A stretch of 64,000 bases of DNA, taken from contig NZ_JANUHA010000013.1 in the NCBI RefSeq assembly GCF_024753255.1, positions 62,001 through 126,000 of the forward strand, in the 5' to 3' direction. Shown one piece after another: positions 49,676 to 59,807 of this stretch (positions are counted from its first letter, which is position 1; each line of letters begins with the position of its first letter). The DNA comes from Massilia agri. GTDB lineage: Bacteria; Pseudomonadota; Gammaproteobacteria; Burkholderiales; Burkholderiaceae_D. The notes below the pieces were generated by a model. It was not told the origin of the DNA. It made no database searches and worked only from the letters and a program-made list of their open reading frames with translations. The translations under genes and the position numbers were made by a program.

Positions 49676-50572
49676 TTACTCGTAACCGTAGGCGCGCAGG
49701 CCGGCTTCGTTGTCGGCCCACCCTGATTTTACCTTGACCCAGATTTCCAGGTACACCGGGCCACCGAACAGCTTTTCCATGTCCAGGCGCGACTGGGTCG
49801 AGATCTCTTTCAGGCGCGCTCCCTTGTTCCCAATGATCATGGACTTGTGGGTATCGCGCTCGACCAGGATGGCGCAGAAGATGCGGCGCAGATTGCCCTC
49901 CTGCTGGAACTGTTCGACCAGCACGGTGCTCGTGTAGGGCAGCTCGTCGCCCAGCAGGCGGAACACTTTTTCGCGCACGATCTCGGCGGCGAGGAATTTT
50001 TCGCTGCGGTCGGTGATGTCGTCCGGGCCGAAGACCGGCGGGTTTTCCGGCAGGTGGCGCTTGATCTCGGCTTCCAGGGCATCGACCTGGAAACGCATCT
50101 TGGCCGACACCGGCACGATGGCGGCGAAGTCGCGCAGGGCCGCAACCTTCTGCGCAAACGGCATCAGGACGGCCTTGTCCTTCATGCGGTCCGATTTATT
50201 GATGACCAGCACCACCGGCACGTTCTTCGGCAGCAGGTCCAGCACCTGCTGGTCGGCCGGGCCGAAGGTGCCCGCCTCGACCAGGAACAGGATCACGTCC
50301 GAAGAAGTGAGCGTGTTCGAGACGGTCTTGTTCAGCGTCTTGTTCAGCGCATTCGCATGGCGGGTCTGGAAGCCCGGCGTGTCGACGTAGATGTACTGGG
50401 CGTCGTCACGGGTCTGGATGCCGGTGATGCGGTGGCGCGTGGTCTGGGCCTTGCGCGAGGTGATCGACACCTTGGCGCCGATCAGCACGTTCATCAGGGT
50501 CGACTTGCCGACGTTCGGGCGGCCGACGATGGCGATATAGCCGCAGCGGAATTGTTCTGGGGTGGTGCTCAT
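49676..50572 (-). CDS. era: GTPase Era
   Basis: A 298-residue ribosome-assembly GTPase that binds 16S rRNA near its 3' end. G motifs: GRPNVGKST (G1), DTPGFQ (G3), NKSD (G4) and SAK (G5), with the switch region [15 protein letters not shown]. The C-terminal KH domain has [30 protein letters not shown] 50572 overlaps the rnc stop as ATGA. The longer frame upstream is rnc read out of frame. Confidence 0.97.
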   Translation of the reverse strand: MSTTPEQFRCGYIAIVGRPNVGKSTLMNVLIGAKVSITSRKAQTTRHRITGIQTRDDAQYIYVDTPGFQTRHANALNKTLNKTVSNTLTSSDVILFLVEAGTFGPADQQVLDLLPKNVPVVLVINKSDRMKDKAVLMPFAQKVAALRDFAAIVPVSAKMRFQVDALEAEIKRHLPENPPVFGPDDITDRSEKFLAAEIVREKVFRLLGDELPYTSTVLVEQFQQEGNLRRIFCAILVERDTHKSMIIGNKGARLKEISTQSRLDMEKLFGGPVYLEIWVKVKSGWADNEAGLRAYGYE

Positions 50573-51363
50573 GCTGGTGTATTTCCTGGTTGTTCCGTTG
50601 GCGCCGAAGCCGTATCGCCCTGGATGGTGCCGATGCCCAGTTTCAGCTGGGCAGCGCGCGGTTTGCTCTTGCGGCTGGACGGCGACTTGGTCAGGGCCGC
50701 CTGGGCGGCCTCGAGTGCCAGCCGGGCGGCGGCCTGCTCGCCGGCGCGGCGGCTGCCGCCACGGCCGAAGACCTGCACGTTCAGCTTGGGCACCAGGCAT
50801 TCGACCTCGAATTCCTGGCTGTGGGCGGCGCCATGGGTCGCCACCACGTTATAGGTCGGCAGCGAGATCTTCTTGCTCTGCAGGAATTCCTGCAGCAGGG
50901 TCTTGGCATCCTTGCCCAGGGTGGCCGGATCGACGGTATCCAGCAGCGGAATGATGAAGGCGCGGATCACGTCGCGCGCGGCATCGAAACCGGTGTCGAG
51001 GAAGATCGCGCCCAGCAGGGCTTCCAGGGTGTCGGCCAGGATCGAGGGACGGCGGAAGCCGCCCGATTTCAGCTCGCCCTCGCCCAGGCGCAGGAACTGC
51101 GAGAGCTCGAGCTTCTGGGCGATCTCGAACAGCGACTGCTGCTTGACCAGGTTGGCGCGCAGGCGCGACAGGTCGCCCTCGTCCAGGTTGGTGAAACGTT
51201 CGTACAGGATCGAGGCGACCACGCAGTTCAGGATCGAGTCGCCGAGGAATTCCAGGCGTTCGTTATGCACCGCGCTATGGCTACGGTGGGTCAGGGCTTG
51301 CTGGAGCAGGCCCGTGTCCCGGAAGGTGTAAGCCAGGCGCGTTTGCAATAACTGTAGATTCAT
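50569..51363 (-). CDS. rnc: Ribonuclease III
   Basis: A 264-residue double-strand-specific RNase that matures rRNA. The catalytic motif is [17 protein letters not shown] (~residues 35-51), with [13 protein letters not shown] (second acidic cluster). The double-stranded RNA-binding domain is at ~155-225 ([20 protein letters not shown]...[21 protein letters not shown]). A ~40-residue Lys/Pro/Thr-rich tail follows. Coupled to era by ATGA. Follows the DUF4845 gene, as in many betaproteobacteria. Confidence 0.97.
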   Translation of the reverse strand: MNLQLLQTRLAYTFRDTGLLQQALTHRSHSAVHNERLEFLGDSILNCVVASILYERFTNLDEGDLSRLRANLVKQQSLFEIAQKLELSQFLRLGEGELKSGGFRRPSILADTLEALLGAIFLDTGFDAARDVIRAFIIPLLDTVDPATLGKDAKTLLQEFLQSKKISLPTYNVVATHGAAHSQEFEVECLVPKLNVQVFGRGGSRRAGEQAAARLALEAAQAALTKSPSSRKSKPRAAQLKLGIGTIQGDTASAPTEQPGNTPA

Positions 51364-51401
51364 CGTGTCTCTTGATAGCACCCGGCTGCCCGGGCGCGGT
51401 T

Positions 51402-51818
51402 TTACTGTCCGCCTTCTGCGGGAGCGTCCTTGGCGGCCACCTCGCCGCTCGGATCGGTGGTGCCTTCGTAGTCGATCACCAGGCTGACATTGCCCATCAG
51501 CGATACCCGCTTCTCGTAGGCGAAGCTGAGCTGCGGTTCGCCGTTGTCGCGGGTGATGACGAGGTCGGCGCCACGGATGGCGGTGACGTTGTTCATGTCG
51601 GCGTTCTTGTCGAAGGCTACCTGCATTTCGCGGTTCGTGCCGCCGGTTTCCTTCGCGCGCTGCATTGCTCCCTTGATCGCACTGTACTCCATATAGGTCG
51701 GAATCAGCTTCATGGCGAACACGGCGGCGACGCCGAGCACGGCCAGGACGAAGATCAGTCCGGTCAGCGAAATGCCGGCCTGGCGCGAGAAGGATTGCGG
51801 TTGACGCGAAGTGAACAT
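51402..51818 (-). CDS. DUF4845 domain protein
   Basis: A 138-residue single-pass membrane protein of the DUF4845 family, always found between lepB and rnc in betaproteobacteria. One hydrophobic segment ([30 protein letters not shown], ~17-46) is followed by a small exported domain ([37 protein letters not shown]). The N-terminal part resembles a type IV pilin-like leader. The role is not established; context suggests secretion or membrane biogenesis. Confidence 0.88.
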   Translation of the reverse strand: MFTSRQPQSFSRQAGISLTGLIFVLAVLGVAAVFAMKLIPTYMEYSAIKGAMQRAKETGGTNREMQVAFDKNADMNNVTAIRGADLVITRDNGEPQLSFAYEKRVSLMGNVSLVIDYEGTTDPSGEVAAKDAPAEGGQ

Positions 51819-51833
51819 TGGTTTTCTCCGTTG

Positions 51834-52748
51834 TTACTGGATGCCGCCAATCCGTTTCGGATTGCCGAAGTTCATCCAGACGACGATCGCCTTGCCAACA
51901 ATGTTCTTGTCCGGTACGAAGCCCCAATAGCGGCTGTCGGCACTGTTGTCGCGGTTATCGCCCATCATGAAATAGTTGCCCTCCGGTACGATACAGGTAA
52001 ATTTATCGTAGGTGTACTCGCAGGCTTCACGATGCGGGAAATTCTCGACAGCGCCGAGGTCGAGCGTGCGCTTGTTGTCCGTGTTCAGGATACGATGCGG
52101 TACGCCCGCCAGATTCTCCATGAACTGCTTGTGGTAGATCGGATGCTGGTCGTCCAGGTAGTCGTCCAGCGGGGTGTATTCCACCGGCTTGCCGTTCACG
52201 GTCAGGCGCTTGTTTTCGTAGGTAATCTTATCACCCGGCACGCCAACGACACGCTTGATGTAGTCCTGGCTCATGTCCTTCGGATACTTGAACACCATCA
52301 CGTCGCCGCGCTGCGGGTCACCGATCTCGATGATCTTCTGGTTCACGATCGGCAGGCGGATGCCGTAGGCGTACTTGTTCACGAGGATGAAGTCGCCCAC
52401 CAGCAGGGTCGGCACCATCGACGAGGACGGGATCTTGAACGGCTCCCACAGGAAGGAGCGCAGCACGAAGACCAGGGCGATCACCGGGAAGAAGCTGCCC
52501 GAGTACTCGATCCAGACCGGCTGGCGGAGAATGCCCTGCTCGATCTCGGCGCGCTTGCTCGTATCGGGCTTGATGCCCTCGGCCTGCAGCTTGGCGTTAC
52601 GCGCATCGTATTCGCGCAGGGCCGCGTCGGCAGCGCGGCGGCGCTGCTTGGCGAGAACGAACACATCCAGGCACCAGATGACGCCCGTGATGACCATCAA
52701 GACGAACAGGATCAGGGCGAAGTTGCCCAGAATGGGTTGCAAGTTCAT
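51834..52748 (-). CDS. lepB: Signal peptidase I
   Basis: A 304-residue inner-membrane protease that cuts signal peptides from exported proteins. An N-terminal membrane helix ([23 protein letters not shown]), a cytoplasmic loop and a second helix precede the catalytic region: the nucleophile Ser in [17 protein letters not shown], the Lys in [11 protein letters not shown] and box [25 protein letters not shown]. Its ATG overlaps the lepA stop by one base (TAATG). The many exported hydrolases in this window depend on this step. Confidence 0.97.
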   Translation of the reverse strand: MNLQPILGNFALILFVLMVITGVIWCLDVFVLAKQRRRAADAALREYDARNAKLQAEGIKPDTSKRAEIEQGILRQPVWIEYSGSFFPVIALVFVLRSFLWEPFKIPSSSMVPTLLVGDFILVNKYAYGIRLPIVNQKIIEIGDPQRGDVMVFKYPKDMSQDYIKRVVGVPGDKITYENKRLTVNGKPVEYTPLDDYLDDQHPIYHKQFMENLAGVPHRILNTDNKRTLDLGAVENFPHREACEYTYDKFTCIVPEGNYFMMGDNRDNSADSRYWGFVPDKNIVGKAIVVWMNFGNPKRIGGIQ

Positions 52749-54541
52749 TATTTTTCTTCCACCTGGAGGATGGCGAGGAAGGCTTCCTGCGGAATCTCCA
52801 CGGAACCGACCTGTTTCATGCGCTTCTTGCCAGCCTTCTGCTTCTCCAGCAGCTTCTTCTTGCGCGAGATGTCGCCGCCATAGCACTTGGCCAGCACGTT
52901 CTTGCGCAGCGCCTTGACGTTCTCGCGCGAGATGATGGTGGCGCCGATCGCGGCCTGGATCGCCACGTCGAACATCTGGCGCGGGATCAGTTCGCGCATC
53001 TTGGCCGCTACCTGGCGTCCGCGGTAAGGCGCGTTGGCGCGGTGCACGATGATCGCCAGCGCATCGACCTTCTCGCTGTTGATCAGCATGTCGACCTTGA
53101 CGACGTCGGCGGCGCGGTATTCCTTGAACTCGTAGTCCATCGAGGCGTAGCCGCGCGAGGTCGACTTCAGGCGGTCGAAGAAGTCCAGCACGATTTCCGC
53201 CATCGGGATCTCGTAGTGCAGCTTGACCTGGCGGCCGTGGTAGGCCATGTCCATCTGGACGCCGCGCTTGCCGTTACACAGGGTCATGACCGCGCCAACA
53301 TACTCTTGCGGCATGTACAGGTTGACGTCGACGATCGGCTCGCGCACCTCGTTGATCTTGGACGGCTCCGGCATCTTCGACGGGTTGTCGACGCGGACCA
53401 TGGTGCCATCGCGCATCTCGACCTCGTACACCACGGTCGGCGCGGTGGTGATCAGGTCCATGTCGAACTCGCGCTCGAGGCGCTCCTGCACGATCTCCAT
53501 GTGCAGCAGGCCCAGGAAGCCGCAGCGGAAGCCGAAGCCCAGCGCCTGCGACACTTCCGGCTCGTACATCAGGGCGGCGTCGTTCAGCTTCAGCTTTTCC
53601 AGCGAGTCGCGCAGCGCGTCGTACTGGTTGGCTTCGACCGGGAACAGGCCGGCGAAGACCTGCGGCTGGACTTCCTTGAAGCCCGGCAGCGGTTCCGGCG
53701 CAGGCTTGGCTGCCAGGGTGACGGTGTCGCCCACCTTGGCGGCGGTCAGTTCCTTGATGCCGGCGATGATGAAGCCCACCTGCCCTGCCGACAGTTCTTG
53801 CAGCGACACCGAACGCGGCGTGAACACGCCGACGCTCTCGACCAGGTTCACGGAACCGGTTGCCATCAGGAGGATCTTCTCTTTCGGGCGCAGGGTGCCA
53901 TTGACCACGCGCACCAGCATCACGACACCGACATAGGGGTCGTACCAGGAATCGACGATCAGGGCCTGCAGCGGCGCATCCTTGTCGCCCGTGGGCGGCG
54001 GAACCTTCGCGATCAGGGTTTCCAGCACGTCTTCCACGCCCAGGCCGGTCTTGGCCGAGCAGGTGGTGGCGTCGGACGCGTCGATGCCGATCACGTCCTC
54101 GATTTCCTTCTTGGCGTTGTCCGGATCGGCGTGCGGCAGGTCGATCTTGTTCAGGATCGGCACCACTTCCACGCCCAGGTCGAGGGCGGTGTAGCAGTTG
54201 GCGACGGTCTGGGCTTCCACGCCCTGGGAGGCATCGACCACCAGCAGCGCGCCTTCGCAGGCCGACAGCGAGCGCGAGACTTCGTAGGAGAAGTCGACGT
54301 GGCCCGGGGTGTCGATCAGGTTCAGGTTATAGGTCTGGCCATCGCGCGCCTTGTACTGCAGCGCCGCGGTCTGGGCCTTGATGGTGATGCCGCGCTCGCG
54401 CTCCAGGTCCATCGAGTCGAGCACCTGCGCATCCATTTCGCGTTCCGACAGCCCGCCGCACAGCTGGATGATGCGGTCGGCCAGGGTCGATTTGCCGTGG
54501 TCGATGTGGGCGATGATGGAAAAGTTACGTATGTTGTTCAT
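52748..54541 (-). CDS. lepA: Elongation factor 4 (LepA)
   Basis: A 597-residue translational GTPase that back-translocates stalled ribosomes. G domain: [14 protein letters not shown], the [12 protein letters not shown] switch II and [10 protein letters not shown]. It has the LepA-specific C-terminal domain ([62 protein letters not shown]). Start ATG 54541 gives the standard length. It begins a transcription unit extending to uvrC; a terminator-like hairpin lies just upstream. Confidence 0.97.
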   Translation of the reverse strand: MNNIRNFSIIAHIDHGKSTLADRIIQLCGGLSEREMDAQVLDSMDLERERGITIKAQTAALQYKARDGQTYNLNLIDTPGHVDFSYEVSRSLSACEGALLVVDASQGVEAQTVANCYTALDLGVEVVPILNKIDLPHADPDNAKKEIEDVIGIDASDATTCSAKTGLGVEDVLETLIAKVPPPTGDKDAPLQALIVDSWYDPYVGVVMLVRVVNGTLRPKEKILLMATGSVNLVESVGVFTPRSVSLQELSAGQVGFIIAGIKELTAAKVGDTVTLAAKPAPEPLPGFKEVQPQVFAGLFPVEANQYDALRDSLEKLKLNDAALMYEPEVSQALGFGFRCGFLGLLHMEIVQERLEREFDMDLITTAPTVVYEVEMRDGTMVRVDNPSKMPEPSKINEVREPIVDVNLYMPQEYVGAVMTLCNGKRGVQMDMAYHGRQVKLHYEIPMAEIVLDFFDRLKSTSRGYASMDYEFKEYRAADVVKVDMLINSEKVDALAIIVHRANAPYRGRQVAAKMRELIPRQMFDVAIQAAIGATIISRENVKALRKNVLAKCYGGDISRKKKLLEKQKAGKKRMKQVGSVEIPQEAFLAILQVEEK

Positions 54542-54623
54542 TAACAAGCTCAAAACCAAAAGGGCCGCGATTGGGGCGGCGACGGTACGACGGATACGGT
54601 CGACTAAGGCAACCGGACAATGC

Positions 54624-54667
54624 AAAAAAGCGCTCCGTGGGGGCATGCCGGCCCCGGCCGAAGCGCC
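54624..54667 (-). terminator. Terminator between the mucD-glutaredoxin and lepA units
   Basis: GCGCTCCG (54630-54637) pairs with CGAAGCGC (54659-54666) imperfectly, with inner GGGGCATGCC/GGCC pairing, and is followed on the minus strand by TTTTTTGC. It lies about 160 bp after the glutaredoxin stop and 83 bp before lepA. A second small hairpin (CCGGGC/GCCCGG, 54733-54750) lies between. No gene was seen in this 286-bp gap. Confidence 0.72.
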
Positions 54668-54827
54668 TTGATGGTGCTGGGAACAGCCCGAAGATCAGCG
54701 CGGGCTTTTCCGACCCGGCATTTTACCGGATTCCGGGCGGGAAAGCCCGGTTTTGACCCTGGAGAGGGGCAGAAAGCGCCGTTTTTGCGTGTCGGCAAGG
54801 AGAATATGCGGCGCTGGAGGGGCGGAT

Positions 54828-55109
54828 TCAAGCCGCGGCGACGGTGCGGGCGTCCGCCCAGCCGCGCGCAGCGGCCGCGTCGAGGAAGTAATGACACAGT
54901 TCGGCACCCGCCGGGTCGCCGTACAGGACCGGCACCAGTTCGTCGAAGCGGGCGACGAGCGCCGGGTCAGCGTCGACGTCGACGACCTGTACCTCGAAGC
55001 GCTCGCCCTGCTGCTGCAAGGCCAGCAAGGCCTGCAGCATGTCTTCGCAGAGGTGGCAGTAGCTGCGCGAATACAGCGTGAAGGGAACCACCCGGGTCGG
55101 CTGCGACAT
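54828..55109 (-). CDS. Glutaredoxin family protein
   Basis: A 93-residue thioredoxin-fold protein with the redox motif YCHLCEDM (CxxC, residues ~17-20) and VQVVDVDADPALVARFDELVPVLYGDP, including the cis-Pro region. This is the short DUF836-like glutaredoxin usually encoded after mucD/degP and before lepA in betaproteobacteria. Its ATG overlaps the mucD stop by one base. A role in thiol repair during envelope stress is plausible given its place in the rpoE operon. Confidence 0.9.
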   Translation of the reverse strand: MSQPTRVVPFTLYSRSYCHLCEDMLQALLALQQQGERFEVQVVDVDADPALVARFDELVPVLYGDPAGAELCHYFLDAAAARGWADARTVAAA

Positions 55110-56587
55110 TATTGGCGCGGCTTCACGACGACGTATTGCGACACGTTCTCGCGACGTACCAGCAGGGCCACCGGCTTCTTCGGATCGAGCTTGGCGACCA
55201 GGGCATTGAACTGGGCCGCGTTCGCCACCGCCGTATTGCCGACCTGCGAGATCACGTCGCCCGGACGGATGCCGGCCGTCGCCGCGCTGCCGTCGGCGTT
55301 CTCGACCAGCACGCCGCCGTCCACACCCAGTTCGCCGCGCTGGGCCGGGCTGATGTCGGTGACGACCAGGCCGAGCGCATTCGGGGCAGCGCCAGGGCTT
55401 GGCTTCTTCGGCGTCGGACGGGCGGTCGGGCTGCGCTCTTCCTGCAGTTCGACGATGGTCACCGGCACGTCGAGCTGGGCGCCGCGGCGCCAGACGGTGA
55501 CGGTGGCGCGGGTGCCGACCTTGGTCGCGCCCACCAGGCGCGGCAGGTCGCGGGTGGTCTCGATCGGCTGGCCATTGAACTTCAGGATGATGTCGCCGAC
55601 CTTGATGCCGCCCTTCTCCGCCGGCCCGCCGGCTTCGACCATCGAGACTTCGGCGCCGCGCGCCTTGCCCAGGCCGAGCGACTCGGCGACGTCCTTGGTG
55701 ACTTCGCTGATCTGCACGCCCAGGCGGCCGCGGGTGACCTTGCCGGTGGTCTTGAGCTGGTCGGCGACGCGCATCACCTCGTCGATCGGTACGGCGAAGG
55801 AAATGCCGTTGTAGGCGCCGGACAGCGTGGCGATCTGCGAGTTGATGCCGATGACCTCCCCGCGCATATTGATGAGCGGGCCGCCGGAGTTGCCGGGGTT
55901 GACGGCGACGTCGGACTGGATCAGCGGCAGGTATTCGCCGGTATCGCGCGACTTGGCCGAGATGATGCCGGCGGTGACGGTATTATCGAGGTTGAAGGGC
56001 GAACCGATCGCCACCACCCACTCGCCAACCCGGATCTTGCTCGAGTCGCCGGTGCGCAGGTAAGGCAGGTTGTTGGCGGCCAGCTTCAGCAGGGCGACGT
56101 CGGAGCGGCGGTCGGCGCCCAGCACCTTGGCCTTGAACTCGCGGCGGTCGGTGAGGGTCACGGTGACCTCGTCGGCGCCCTCCACCACGTGGGCATTGGT
56201 CAGCACGAAGCCGTCCTGCGAGATGATGAAGCCGGAGCCGACGCCGCGCGCCACCTGTTCTTCCTGCCCGCCCTGCCCAGGGGGCGCCCGGCGCCCGCGC
56301 GGTGTCGGCATCTGGCCGCCGAAGAAGCGGCGCAGGAACTCCTGCATCTCTTCCTCTCCCGGGGCGCCCTGGCCGCGGGTGACGCGCTCGGTGGTGCGGA
56401 TGTTGACGACGGCCGGCCCGACCTTGTCGATCAGGTTCGAGAAGTCGGGCAGGCCGGTGACGAGCGTCGGCGTGGCGGGCACGGGTTGCGCGGCGGCGGC
56501 ATTGGCAACTTCGGCGGCATGGGCAGTGAGCGACAGGCCGGACAGCAGCGCGGCCGAAAGGAACAGACGGGCAAGTGGTCGGGACAT
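55109..56587 (-). CDS. mucD: Periplasmic serine protease MucD/DegP (DegQ family)
   Basis: A 492-residue HtrA-type protease and chaperone for misfolded envelope proteins. Signal peptide ends near LTAHA. The triad is seen in LTNAHVVEGADEVTV (His), RRSDVALLKLAANNLPYL (Asp) and NPGNSGGPLINMRGEVIGINSQI (Ser). Two PDZ domains follow (GRLGVQISEVTKDVAESLGL..., ~290-380, and a second from ~395). A glycine/glutamate-rich loop near residue 90 is the usual LA loop. It is in the rpoE-rseA-mucD group, so sigma-E control is expected. No rseB is present between rseA and mucD. Confidence 0.95.
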   Translation of the reverse strand: MSRPLARLFLSAALLSGLSLTAHAAEVANAAAAQPVPATPTLVTGLPDFSNLIDKVGPAVVNIRTTERVTRGQGAPGEEEMQEFLRRFFGGQMPTPRGRRAPPGQGGQEEQVARGVGSGFIISQDGFVLTNAHVVEGADEVTVTLTDRREFKAKVLGADRRSDVALLKLAANNLPYLRTGDSSKIRVGEWVVAIGSPFNLDNTVTAGIISAKSRDTGEYLPLIQSDVAVNPGNSGGPLINMRGEVIGINSQIATLSGAYNGISFAVPIDEVMRVADQLKTTGKVTRGRLGVQISEVTKDVAESLGLGKARGAEVSMVEAGGPAEKGGIKVGDIILKFNGQPIETTRDLPRLVGATKVGTRATVTVWRRGAQLDVPVTIVELQEERSPTARPTPKKPSPGAAPNALGLVVTDISPAQRGELGVDGGVLVENADGSAATAGIRPGDVISQVGNTAVANAAQFNALVAKLDPKKPVALLVRRENVSQYVVVKPRQ

Positions 56588-56739
56588 GGATTGGCGATAT
56601 CAAGGCTGAGATTGACTTTATGGTAAGCCAAAATCGCCACTTTGTCGCGCGCCCCGGCCTTATCCCGTGCCCCCACCGGATGGGGGACTCCTTTGGCCAG
56701 AAGGAATGGAAATAGCCCTATGGATACTTGCGCGGCAAG

Positions 56740-57144
56740 CTAGGTCAATCGTTTCCGCGATTCCTTGGCCGGCCCGTCCAGCGGGGCCAGCGTGGTCACG
56801 GGCTGCGCCTCCTCGCCGGCGCCATCGACCGGATCCGCGCCCACCACCACGCCGGGTGCGATCTTGGCCAGCGCATCGGTGGGGAGCGGCGCCCTGCCCG
56901 CTCCGCGCCGCAGGGGCGTGGGCTCGGCCGCCAGCCGCGCCGCCAGGCGTTCGGCGAAGCCGGGCGACAGGCTCGGCGCGGCCGGCTCGGCGCGCAGGGC
57001 GTCGCTGATCTCGTGGTAGAGCCGCCAGGCTTCGCGGCCGTCGGCCTCGCGCAGGGCCGCCAGGGCCAGTTCGAGGTCGGCGTCCGGCAGCTCGCCGTCC
57101 GCAAAGGCGGATATGTAGTCGCGCATTTTCTTGTTCGTGTCCAT
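56740..57144 (-). CDS. rseA: RseA-like anti-sigma-E factor, without visible membrane segment
   Basis: A 134-residue protein starting MDTNKKMRDYISAFADGELPDADLELALAAL, the N-terminal sigma-E-binding domain of RseA, followed by WRLYHEISDALRAEP. The second half (PTPLRRGAGRAPLPTDALAK...) is Pro/Ala-rich and polar; I see no 18-residue hydrophobic stretch, although E. coli RseA is membrane-anchored. So it may be a soluble inhibitor or use another route of control. Start uncertain: ATG 57162 and TTG 57177 are in frame upstream. It lies 62 bp after rpoE. The 152 bp to mucD contain no rseB. Confidence 0.85.
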   Translation of the reverse strand: MDTNKKMRDYISAFADGELPDADLELALAALREADGREAWRLYHEISDALRAEPAAPSLSPGFAERLAARLAAEPTPLRRGAGRAPLPTDALAKIAPGVVVGADPVDGAGEEAQPVTTLAPLDGPAKESRKRLT

Positions 57145-57206
57145 CTTCTTGCCCGTCGCCATCGTCGGTATGTTCAATTTGCCGTTCCCATCTACGATCC
57201 CGCCAC

Positions 57207-57809
57207 CTAGCGACGTTTGTCAACCGGGTAATCGAGCAATGGGCGCAATTTCTCGGCGATTACCTCACGTGCACGGAAAATTCGGCTGCGCACGGTGCCA
57301 ATCGGACACGACATCACTTCGGAAATTTCTTCGTAGCTCAATCCTTCAATTTCACGCAAGACGATTGCGGTTCGCAATTCCAGCGGCAGGGCTTCCATCG
57401 CCGCATTCACCGTGTGCGCAATCTGCTTGCTCGCCAGCACCGACTCCGGCGTGTTGATATCCCTGAGGCTGTCCGCGTCCTCGAAGCCCTCGGCCCGCTC
57501 GGCATCGGCCTCGGTGGAGGTCGGCGCCCTGCGGCCCTGGGTGACGAGAAAATTCTTCGCCGTGTTGATTCCGATGCGGTACAGCCAGGTGTAGAAGGCT
57601 GAATCGCCGCGGAAATGACGCAGTGCGCGGAAAGCCTTGATGAAGGTTTCCTGGACCACGTCCTCGGCTTCGGCCGGATCGTGGACGAGGCGCGACACCA
57701 GGCGCATCAGGCGGCGCTGGTATTTGGCCACGAGCAGGTCGAACGCCTGCCGGTCCCCGGCCTGGACGCGCTCCACCAACACTTGATCACCCTCGCGTTC
57801 TGTCGTCAC
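57207..57809 (-). CDS. rpoE: RNA polymerase sigma factor RpoE (AlgU)
   Basis: A 200-residue ECF sigma factor of the RpoE/AlgU group. Region 2: AFDLLVAKYQRRLMRLVSRLVHDPAEAEDVVQETFIKAFRALRHFRGDSAFYTWLYRIGINTAKN in outline (~22-90); region 4: MEALPLELRTAIVLREIEGLSYEEISEVMSCPIGTVRSRIFRAREVI (~140-185). The start is a GTG at 57809 (MTTEREGDQVLVERV). A sigma-E type promoter is visible just upstream, so the gene is probably autoregulated. It heads the rpoE-rseA-mucD-glutaredoxin unit. Confidence 0.95.
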   Translation of the reverse strand: MTTEREGDQVLVERVQAGDRQAFDLLVAKYQRRLMRLVSRLVHDPAEAEDVVQETFIKAFRALRHFRGDSAFYTWLYRIGINTAKNFLVTQGRRAPTSTEADAERAEGFEDADSLRDINTPESVLASKQIAHTVNAAMEALPLELRTAIVLREIEGLSYEEISEVMSCPIGTVRSRIFRAREVIAEKLRPLLDYPVDKRR

Positions 57810-57847
57810 GGACCATGCCCCGTCGGCAGCGAGCGGTCCTCCTGCAA

Positions 57848-57874
57848 TAAGAGTTGGCTCGCTGCAATAAGTTC
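57848..57874 (-). promoter_or_regulatory. Sigma-E type promoter of rpoE
   Basis: On the minus strand GAACTT (57869-57874), 16 bp, TCTTA (57848-57852), close to the sigma-E consensus GAACTT-N16-TCNNA. The -35 element overlaps the ygfX stop codon. The repeat GCAATAAG occurs twice here (57844-57851 and 57864-57871). Confidence 0.78.
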
Positions 57875-58373
57875 AACCTATTTCGCGTTCGTTTACCACC
57901 ACGGCGCCCAGCCCGGCCACGGCGCCGAGCGCCACCGCAAGGGCACGGAAGGCGTCCGGCGCCACGCTGTCGGGGAAAACGACAACGCAGCACCCTCGGC
58001 CCGCCCTGCCGCCGGCGGCATCCACGGGTGCGAGGCGCAGCAGCATCAGCTGCGGCCACAGCGTCGAACCCGGCAAAAGCGCCACCTGCATGCCGCCAGG
58101 CGCGTCGGGCCGCAGATCTTGTTGTACCGTCAGGCGTAGCCGACCGACTCCAGAAATATCAATGCGATGCACCATTGCAGGACGCAGCGCAGCATGCAGC
58201 AGGCATAGGCCGGCGAACAGCAGCGTGGCCGCGACAAGGGTTCCCGCAGGTGTGTGGACAGGCGACAGCAGACCCGCGGCGAGCGCCGCTGCGGCGAGGG
58301 ATGCGCCGAATCCGGCGGCGAGCATGCGCAGCCGACGCGAAGGCGCAACGACGACGGTCATCGCGATCGACAT
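57873..58373 (-). CDS. YgfX-like membrane protein
   Basis: A 166-residue protein with two N-terminal membrane helices (LRMLAAGFGASLAAAALAAGLL, TLVAATLLFAGLCLLHAAL) and a C-terminal soluble part with WPQLMLLRLAP. Size, topology and place between fabF and rpoE match the YgfX/CptA-like proteins of betaproteobacteria. The two cysteines of GRGCCVVVFPD are unusual. Function unknown in this group. The weak similarity makes the name tentative. Confidence 0.72.
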   Translation of the reverse strand: MSIAMTVVVAPSRRLRMLAAGFGASLAAAALAAGLLSPVHTPAGTLVAATLLFAGLCLLHAALRPAMVHRIDISGVGRLRLTVQQDLRPDAPGGMQVALLPGSTLWPQLMLLRLAPVDAAGGRAGRGCCVVVFPDSVAPDAFRALAVALGAVAGLGAVVVNEREIG

Positions 58374-58470
58374 GGTGTGTTTGGAGGTACGGCGGGCGCC
58401 ACGGGCCGGGGCCAGGGGCGGGAGGACTTGCGGGGAAAAGCGCAGGACCGGACGGTCGAGGCTGGCAGGC

Positions 58471-58497
58471 GCCCATCCCGGTTAGACCGGGACGGGC
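58471..58497. other. Strong hairpin between fabF and the YgfX-like gene
   Basis: GCCCATCCCGGT (58471-58482) pairs with ACCGGGACGGGC (58486-58497), 11 of 12 positions, with a 3-nt loop, just downstream of the fabF stop (58519). There is no T-run on the minus strand, so it is not a plain intrinsic terminator. It may stabilise or attenuate the fabF transcript. Confidence 0.6.
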
Positions 58498-58518
58498 GGA
58501 GTCAGTTCAAGCGAATGC

Positions 58519-59769
58519 TCAGACTTTTGCGAACACCAGGGTACCATTGGTACCGCCGAAGCCGAAGGAGTTCTTCACCGCGTAATCGATGCGCATGTCG
58601 CGCGCCGTGTTGGCGACGAAGTCCAGGTCGCACTCCGGATCCTGGTTGAAGATGTTGATCGTCGGCGGCGAGACCTGATTGTGGATCGCCAGCACGGTGA
58701 ACACCGATTCCAGGCCGCCCGCGCCACCCAGCAGGTGACCGGTCATCGACTTGGTGGAGTTCACGACGAGGCCACCCTTGGCGTGGTCGCCGAAGACGCG
58801 CTTGATGCCGCGCACTTCCGCCACGTCGCCCAGCGGCGTCGAGGTGCCGTGCGCGTTGACGTACTGGACTTCGCTGGCATTGATGCCGGCGTTGTGCAGT
58901 GCCGCCACCATGCAACGGGCTGCGCCGCTGCCATCCTCGACCGGCGAGGTGATGTGGTTGGCGTCCGCGCTCATGCCGAAGCCGATGACTTCCGCATAGA
59001 TCTTCGCGCCGCGCGCGACCGCGTGTTCGTACTCTTCGAGCACCATCACGCCGGCGCCCTCGCCCAGCACGAAGCCGTCGCGGTCCTTGTCCCACGGACG
59101 CGACGCGGTGGTCGGGTCGTCGTTGCGGGTGGACAGCGCGCGTGCCGAGGCGAAGCCGCCCAGGCCCAGCGGCGAGACGGTCGACTCGGCGCCGCCGGCG
59201 ATCATCACGTCCGCGTCGCCGTATTCGATCAGGCGGGCGGCCGCGCCGATGCAGTGCAGGCCGGTGGTGCAGGCGGTGACGATCGCCAGGTTCGGGCCAC
59301 GCAGGCCGAATTTGATCGAGAGATCGCCCGAGATCATGTTGATGATCGATGCCGGGACGAAGAACGGCGAGATCCGGCGCGGACCCTTGGCCGTGTATTC
59401 TTCCTTGGTGGCTTCGATCATCGGCAGGCCACCGATGCCCGAACCGATGGTCACACCGATGCGGTCCGCGTTTTCCTCGGTCACGACCAGGCCCGAATCC
59501 TGCAGGGCCTGGATGCCGGCGGCCATGCCGTAATGGATAAAGCTATCCATATGACGGCCTTCCTTGCCCGGCAGGTATTCCTCGACATTGAAGTTCTTCA
59601 CTTCGCCGGCGAAACGGGTCGTGAACTGCGAGGCATCGAACTTGGTAATGTTGGCAATGCCCGACTTACCAGCCAGCGCCGCGTCCCACGCCTCGGCAAT
59701 GGTGTTGCCGATTGGTGAAATGCAGCCCAGGCCGGTAACGACGACACGGCGGTTGCGTGAACGGCTCAA
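58519..59769 (-). CDS. fabF: Beta-ketoacyl-ACP synthase II
   Basis: A 416-residue condensing enzyme of type II fatty acid synthesis. The active-site Cys is in [14 protein letters not shown], the two His in [15 protein letters not shown] and [15 protein letters not shown], and the C-terminal [14 protein letters not shown] is typical. The start is a TTG at 59769 ([21 protein letters not shown]), supported by GGGAGA 5 bp upstream and no better ATG. It follows acpP by 38 bp. The fabD-fabG-acpP-fabF order is the standard one. Confidence 0.96.
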   Translation of the reverse strand: MSRSRNRRVVVTGLGCISPIGNTIAEAWDAALAGKSGIANITKFDASQFTTRFAGEVKNFNVEEYLPGKEGRHMDSFIHYGMAAGIQALQDSGLVVTEENADRIGVTIGSGIGGLPMIEATKEEYTAKGPRRISPFFVPASIINMISGDLSIKFGLRGPNLAIVTACTTGLHCIGAAARLIEYGDADVMIAGGAESTVSPLGLGGFASARALSTRNDDPTTASRPWDKDRDGFVLGEGAGVMVLEEYEHAVARGAKIYAEVIGFGMSADANHITSPVEDGSGAARCMVAALHNAGINASEVQYVNAHGTSTPLGDVAEVRGIKRVFGDHAKGGLVVNSTKSMTGHLLGGAGGLESVFTVLAIHNQVSPPTINIFNQDPECDLDFVANTARDMRIDYAVKNSFGFGGTNGTLVFAKV

Positions 59770-59807
59770 GCGATTCTCCCAGAAACTTTTAAAGCGACAG
59801 CTACAGC

